Shown here piece by piece: positions 60,386 to 64,000 of a DNA stretch of 64,000 nt. The stretch covers positions 1 to 64,000 of the forward strand of contig NZ_BAFW01000255.1 in the NCBI RefSeq assembly GCF_000308535.1, given 5' to 3'. The notes under the pieces were generated by a model. That model saw only the letters and a program-made list of their open reading frames with translations. It was not told the origin of the DNA and did no database searches. Source of the stretch: Nocardia cerradoensis NBRC 101014. GTDB lineage: Bacteria; Actinomycetota; Actinomycetes; Mycobacteriales; Mycobacteriaceae. A program made the translations under genes and the position numbers. How positions within the stretch are numbered: the first letter of the stretch is position 1; the number at the start of each line of letters is the position of its first letter.

Positions 60386-61662
60386 GAGCCGTGAAGACCT
60401 CGACGCTGAACGTGCTCGCCGTCGCGCTCGGCATGGTCCTGCTGGTGACCGCGGCGCTGTGGCTGGGTCACGACGGTGCGGGCGGGACGGGTCGCACGGT
60501 GATCCGGCTGCGGATCTGGGATGCGAGTTTCGTACCGGCCTATCGCGCCGCACTCGACGAATTCCAGCGAGCCGAACCGGATGTCGAGGTCCGGATCACG
60601 GTGGTGCCGTGGGCGTCCTATCAGCAGAAATTGCGGCTCGACGTGGCGGGCGGCACGGTGGACGACCTGTTCTGGACGAATCTGTACACCGATTACGCCG
60701 ATGCCGGGCGGCTGGCCGATATCGGCGCGATGCTGGGCCCCGACGCGGTGCGGCAGTGGGATCCGGGCGCGGTGGAGCAGTACACGCGCCACGGAAAGCT
60801 CTGGGCGGTACCGCAATTCGTGGACGGTGGTACGGCGGTCTATTACAACCGCGACGTGCTGACCGCGGCCGGAATCGACCCCGCGGAGCTCGCACGCGCG
60901 ACCTGGAATCCGCACGGACCGGATTCCTTCGAGCCGTTGTTGCGCCGGATCACCGCTGCCGTGCCGTGGGCTTACAACGCGGCCAACGATTTCCAGTCGC
61001 TGTCGCTGCCGTATCTGGGATCGGCGGGTGGGCGATTCCAGGACGGGGATCGGTACGTCTTCGACAGTCCACAGGGTGTGGATGCCTTCGGATATCTTGT
61101 GGGCCTGGTTCGGGCGGGGCTCACCCCACCGGCGGCCGATACCCGCAGCGGCAGTGACTTCGCGAAGAACGCCTTCCTACAGGGCAAACTGGCGCTGTTC
61201 CAATCCGGGAGTTTCACTCTGGCGCAGATCGCACAGCAGGCGCGCTTCGGCTGGGGGATCGCGATGATTCCGGCCGGGCCCGCGGGGCGGGTGAGCACCG
61301 ACAATGCGATCGGCATCGCCGCCGATGCCCACACCGCCCATCCCGACGCGGTGCGGCGCGTGCTGACCTGGCTCGGCAGCGCAGCCGGCAACCGCTATCT
61401 GGCGGCCGGTGGGCAGACCATTCCGGCGGTGACGGCCGATCAGCATCTGTACCGGGACTATTGGGCGGCACGAGGGATCGACGTGTCACCGTTCTTCGAT
61501 GTGCTGAACGGGCCGCGCATCGCGTCGGGTGGCGGGCCGGGATTCGCGGCCGCACTGCAGGCGATCGACCCGATCTTCGACGAGATGTTCCTCGGCCGCA
61601 TCCCGGTGCCCGAGGCCTTGCATCGCGCCCGGACCGCCGCCCAGGCCACGGCGCAGCCCTGA
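60382..61662 (+). CDS. ABC transporter substrate-binding protein, sugar type
   Basis: A 426-residue binding protein of the MalE/UgpB type starting at ATG 60382 (ATGA overlap). The first 30 residues have a basic start and a hydrophobic stretch (LNVLAVALGMVLLVTAALWL) but no lipobox cysteine, so it appears to be held by an uncleaved segment instead of a lipid. The middle has NGTAVYYNRDV-like FVDGGTAVYYNRDVLTAAGI and QGKLALFQSGSFTLAQI. No ATPase gene is adjacent; a shared MsiK/UgpC-type ATPase would be needed. Confidence 0.86.
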   Translation: MRAVKTSTLNVLAVALGMVLLVTAALWLGHDGAGGTGRTVIRLRIWDASFVPAYRAALDEFQRAEPDVEVRITVVPWASYQQKLRLDVAGGTVDDLFWTNLYTDYADAGRLADIGAMLGPDAVRQWDPGAVEQYTRHGKLWAVPQFVDGGTAVYYNRDVLTAAGIDPAELARATWNPHGPDSFEPLLRRITAAVPWAYNAANDFQSLSLPYLGSAGGRFQDGDRYVFDSPQGVDAFGYLVGLVRAGLTPPAADTRSGSDFAKNAFLQGKLALFQSGSFTLAQIAQQARFGWGIAMIPAGPAGRVSTDNAIGIAADAHTAHPDAVRRVLTWLGSAAGNRYLAAGGQTIPAVTADQHLYRDYWAARGIDVSPFFDVLNGPRIASGGGPGFAAALQAIDPIFDEMFLGRIPVPEALHRARTAAQATAQP

Positions 61663-61668
61663 TTCAGC

Positions 61669-62670
61669 TCAGATCCGGCTGTGGTCGACCAGTGGGGTGC
61701 GCGGGCCGAACGCCGGCTTGCGCGCCTGACCGGATATCTCGAGCAGCCGGATCGCCCGATAGCGATGCGGGCGTAGCGGTTCGAGATACTCGACCATGCC
61801 CTCGTCGTCGAGCGGGCGGCCCAGCAGGCTCCAGCCGACGATCGCGGCCAGATGGAAATCACCGACCGACAGCGCGTCGGCGTCACCGAGGGCCCGCTGC
61901 GCGATCTCCGCGGCCGTCCACACCCCGATCCCCGGCACCGCGCGCAGCCGCTCGGCGGCCTGCTCCGGCGCCATCGTCGCGGCGGCCTCCAGCTTCTCCG
62001 CCATCCGCGCGGCGGTGACGATCGTGCGCGAACGCTGCGGATCGACATTGGCGCGGTGATAGACCCAGGACGGGATATAGCGCCAGGTCTGCGCCGACGG
62101 CGGCACCCGCATCGGCGCGGGCGTCGGCCCCGGCGCCGGTTCGCCGTACTGCCACACCAGCTTTCGATACGACCCGCGAGCGGTGATGGTGTGCACCCGC
62201 TGCTCGAGCACGGCCGGCACCAAGGCTTCGAAGACCAATCCGGTGCGGAGCATGTGCAGGCCGGGATGACGCCGGTGCGCCTCGGCGATGCGGGGATGTT
62301 CGGGCGCGAAGTCGTCGAGTTCCTCGTCGACACAGAGCATCCGGGGCAGCTGGTCGAGGAATTCCGCCGCACCCGGGCCCCAGGCCCGCGCCGCGACCAC
62401 GTCGGTGCCGGCCTGGACGAGGCGGTAGGTCACCGGCCCGCTCGGCATGCGCGACGCTCGCCAGTGGGCGCCGTCGGGCGTGACGCGATGGCACGGATCG
62501 CCCTGCCCCCGGCGCAGCGGGGCGAGGGTGGCCGCGAGGGCTATCGGCCGGGAGGTGGTGAGGGTACGGGAGTGGCCGCGTTCGGTGCCGCCGTGATTCG
62601 CCGGGGAGGCGTTCGTGTGCGGGGAGCGGTGCCGGGGTGGGGTCAGCCCGGATCGGGGGTCCTCGATCAT
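61669..62670 (-). CDS. DNA-3-methyladenine glycosylase 2 family protein (AlkA-like)
   Basis: A DNA base-excision glycosylase of about 333 residues with the helix-hairpin-helix-GPD motif LRAVPGIGVWTAAEIAQRAL, followed by DADALSVGDFHL, in which the second Asp is catalytic. These enzymes remove alkylated bases. ATG 62670 (MIEDPRSG) is one possible start; a GTG at 62691 and longer frames also exist, and the first 80 residues are unusual. It is convergent with the ABC operon, seven bases apart. Confidence 0.82.
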   Translation of the reverse strand: MIEDPRSGLTPPRHRSPHTNASPANHGGTERGHSRTLTTSRPIALAATLAPLRRGQGDPCHRVTPDGAHWRASRMPSGPVTYRLVQAGTDVVAARAWGPGAAEFLDQLPRMLCVDEELDDFAPEHPRIAEAHRRHPGLHMLRTGLVFEALVPAVLEQRVHTITARGSYRKLVWQYGEPAPGPTPAPMRVPPSAQTWRYIPSWVYHRANVDPQRSRTIVTAARMAEKLEAAATMAPEQAAERLRAVPGIGVWTAAEIAQRALGDADALSVGDFHLAAIVGWSLLGRPLDDEGMVEYLEPLRPHRYRAIRLLEISGQARKPAFGPRTPLVDHSRI

Positions 62671-62910
62671 CGGCCTGCCGCGTCCTCGCACCGACCCATT
62701 GTGCGCCGCGTGCGGGGGCCGCCGAGCGGGGACCCGCCGGAGAAAGCCCGGTGGCGCGGCGCGGAACGATATCTCGAGGAAACTCTCAGGTGAGAAGATG
62801 GCGGAGGTCACGGGTTCGCGCCACCATGTAACGATACGATCACGCACGCCGATTTCGCTGGGGAATGATGTCGACAGCAATCATTCGGCAATGTCACAAC
62901 GGAGGTGTCC

Positions 62911-63015
62911 ATGCTTACCAACATCCTGAATTGGCTGCTCAGCGCGTGGGGCGGAGTATCCGCCGGTAGCTCGGGCTACCAAATTCCTCCGGGCACCCTG
63001 CCGTTCGGCAGCTGA
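62911..63015 (+). CDS. 34-residue peptide gene with strong ribosome-binding site
   Basis: A short frame starting at ATG 62911 with GGAGG five bases before it: MLTNILNWLLSAWGGVSAGS, then SGYQIPPGTLPFGS. The N-terminal half is hydrophobic and amphipathic; the C-terminal half is Gly/Ser/Pro-rich. A perfect 10-bp hairpin follows 14 bases after the stop. AT-rich sequence with a TACGAT element lies about 75 bases upstream. I do not recognise the peptide; it could be a membrane micropeptide or a precursor peptide, but no modifying enzyme is adjacent. Confidence 0.6.
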   Translation: MLTNILNWLLSAWGGVSAGSSGYQIPPGTLPFGS

Positions 63016-63029
63016 TCCGTCACCGCCCG

Positions 63030-63057
63030 CGCCCGCCGCGCGTCGATGCGGCGGGCG
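63030..63057 (+). terminator. Hairpin terminator after the peptide gene
   Basis: CGCCCGCCGC and GCGGCGGGCG form a perfect 10-bp stem (63030-63039 and 63048-63057) with an eight-base loop, starting 14 bases after the peptide stop. Confidence 0.7.
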
Positions 63058-63096
63058 TGCGCGGTTCCGCATCGCCGCGACCTCCGGACATCTGAA

Positions 63097-64000
63097 TCAT
63101 CGATCGTTCAGATATTGCGCGAGATGACGACCCGGCCGGCCGGCCAACTGTTCGGCTTGGGTTCGACAGGAAAATCCGTCGGCCAGCAGCGGTGTCGCCG
63201 CATCGGCCGCACGCAGTGCCGGGAGTAATCCGCCCTCCGCGACCGCGACGGAAATCTCGTAATGCCCGGATTGCATTCCGAAGTTTCCAGCAAGTCCGCA
63301 GCATCCACTGATTTCGGTGATCTTCGCACCCGTTCGCCGCAATAACCGGCGGTCGGCGTCGAACCCCGTGACGGCATGCTGATGACAGTGCGGCTGCACC
63401 ACCACGGTCTCGCCCGAGCGGTCCGGCGGCTGCCAATTCGGTTGCTCCGTCAGGAATTCCGCCAGCGTGCGCACCGCGCGGGCGGTGGGAGCCGAGCGCG
63501 GATCGTCCGGGAGCAACTGCGGCAGATCCGATCGCAGCGCGGCCGTGCACGACGGCTCCAGGCCTATCACGGGGCCGCCCGCCCGGACGTGTTCCTCCAC
63601 CGCGTCGAGCACCGCCCGCAACCGCTTGCGCGCGCCGTCGAGCTGACCCGTGCTGATCCAGGTGAGGCCACAGCACACCCGGCGATCCGGAATGCGCACG
63701 CGATATCCGGCCGATTCCACGAGTTCGACGGCCGCCCAGCCGATTTCGGGGGCGAAGGCATCGGTGAAACTGTCGATCCACAGCATCGCCACGGGACCGT
63801 CGGGATGCCTGTCCCGTCCGCGATGCGCCCACTGAGCGCGGAACGAGCGCGGCGCCAGTCGCGGCGCCGGCCGTCGCGGATCCATCCCGGCCAGGCGCAT
63901 ACCCGTTCGCCGTAGCCATCGAATACCGGTGAGCGCGTTCACCGTTCGCGGCATTCTCGTACCCATCGCCAGCCACCGCGGCAACCGGCCGAGGACATAG
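63097..64000 (-). CDS. CCG-domain (Fe-S)-binding oxidoreductase, 5' part outside the window
   Basis: The frame is open to base 64000 without a stop and starts before the window, so only the C-terminal part (about 300 residues) is seen. It has two CCG-type cysteine motifs, RRVCCGLTWIST and ISGCCGLAGNFG, and the QPHCHQHAVTGF stretch between them, plus LEPSCTAAL. This is the C-terminal module of lactate or glycolate oxidase-type FAD/Fe-S fusions (GlpC/LldE-like). The FAD domain would be in the missing part. Confidence 0.78.
   Translation of the reverse strand, partial: YVLGRLPRWLAMGTRMPRTVNALTGIRWLRRTGMRLAGMDPRRPAPRLAPRSFRAQWAHRGRDRHPDGPVAMLWIDSFTDAFAPEIGWAAVELVESAGYRVRIPDRRVCCGLTWISTGQLDGARKRLRAVLDAVEEHVRAGGPVIGLEPSCTAALRSDLPQLLPDDPRSAPTARAVRTLAEFLTEQPNWQPPDRSGETVVVQPHCHQHAVTGFDADRRLLRRTGAKITEISGCCGLAGNFGMQSGHYEISVAVAEGGLLPALRAADAATPLLADGFSCRTQAEQLAGRPGRHLAQYLNDR

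Overview
The window is high-GC actinobacterial chromosome, most likely Nocardia or a close relative. The left part keeps the gene order of the Mycobacterium tuberculosis block Rv0050-Rv0058 (bifunctional penicillin-binding protein, GT-C membrane glycosyltransferase, rpsF, ssb, rpsR, rplI, dnaB), which in mycobacteria lies near oriC. Other mycolata-like traits are a Thr/Pro-tailed cutinase, a FAAL-polyketide synthase pair, an Rv0247c-Rv0249c-type succinate dehydrogenase and a c-di-AMP riboswitch in front of an NlpC/P60 hydrolase. I saw no rRNA, tRNA, CRISPR array, prophage or insertion sequence. Gene identities rest on reading translated sequence and motifs, not on database searches.

Layout. 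1-5.1 kb: ponA1-like gene, GT-C glycosyltransferase, PEP-mutase-family gene. 5.2-8.3 kb: two divergent regulator/target pairs, each with a visible palindromic operator (MerR with an Old Yellow Enzyme; CGNR regulator with an EamA exporter). 8.3-9.7 kb: a second GT-C glycosyltransferase. 9.9-11.7 kb: rpsF-ssb-rpsR-rplI. 11.7-12.5 kb: a noncoding region with many DnaA-box-like motifs. 12.5-15.1 kb: dnaB interrupted in its P-loop by a class-3-type intein. 15.1-24.3 kb: AraC and two paralogous XRE-cupin regulators sharing a near-identical operator; one faces a cutinase, the other a thioredoxin-reductase-like flavoprotein plus methyltransferase pair; also an ArsR/flavin-monooxygenase pair and a KstD-like dehydrogenase. 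24.3-30.5 kb: small metabolic genes, then a divergent SGNH hydrolase / 2OG-Fe(II) oxygenase / SDR group. 30.7-36.2 kb: a pseudokinase-YbhN-type membrane fusion, an acyl-CoA synthetase and a nitronate monooxygenase.

36.3-43.5 kb is the most distinctive biosynthetic unit: a free-standing acyl carrier protein, a KS-AT-DH-KR-ACP type I polyketide synthase and a fatty acyl-AMP ligase, overlapping or almost touching, which suggests a fatty-acid-primed polyketide or lipid. 43.4-46.6 kb: an S4 RNA-binding protein with an apparent CTG start, an NlpC/P60 hydrolase under a ydaO-type riboswitch, a small protein and a STAND/Orc-like ATPase. 46.7-51.6 kb: acyl-CoA dehydrogenase, epoxide hydrolase, alpha/beta hydrolase and a small gene, with CRP-like sites. 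51.9-55.6 kb: succinate dehydrogenase, its first gene apparently translated from a 13-codon upstream ORF. 55.7-64 kb: small membrane proteins, an SDR, a sugar-type ABC importer without its ATPase, an AlkA-like glycosylase, a 34-residue peptide gene with its own ribosome-binding site and terminator, and the 3' part of a CCG-domain iron-sulfur protein.

Start codons were moved downstream of the longest frame where a Shine-Dalgarno sequence, overlap or family alignment supported it; these choices are stated in each entry.
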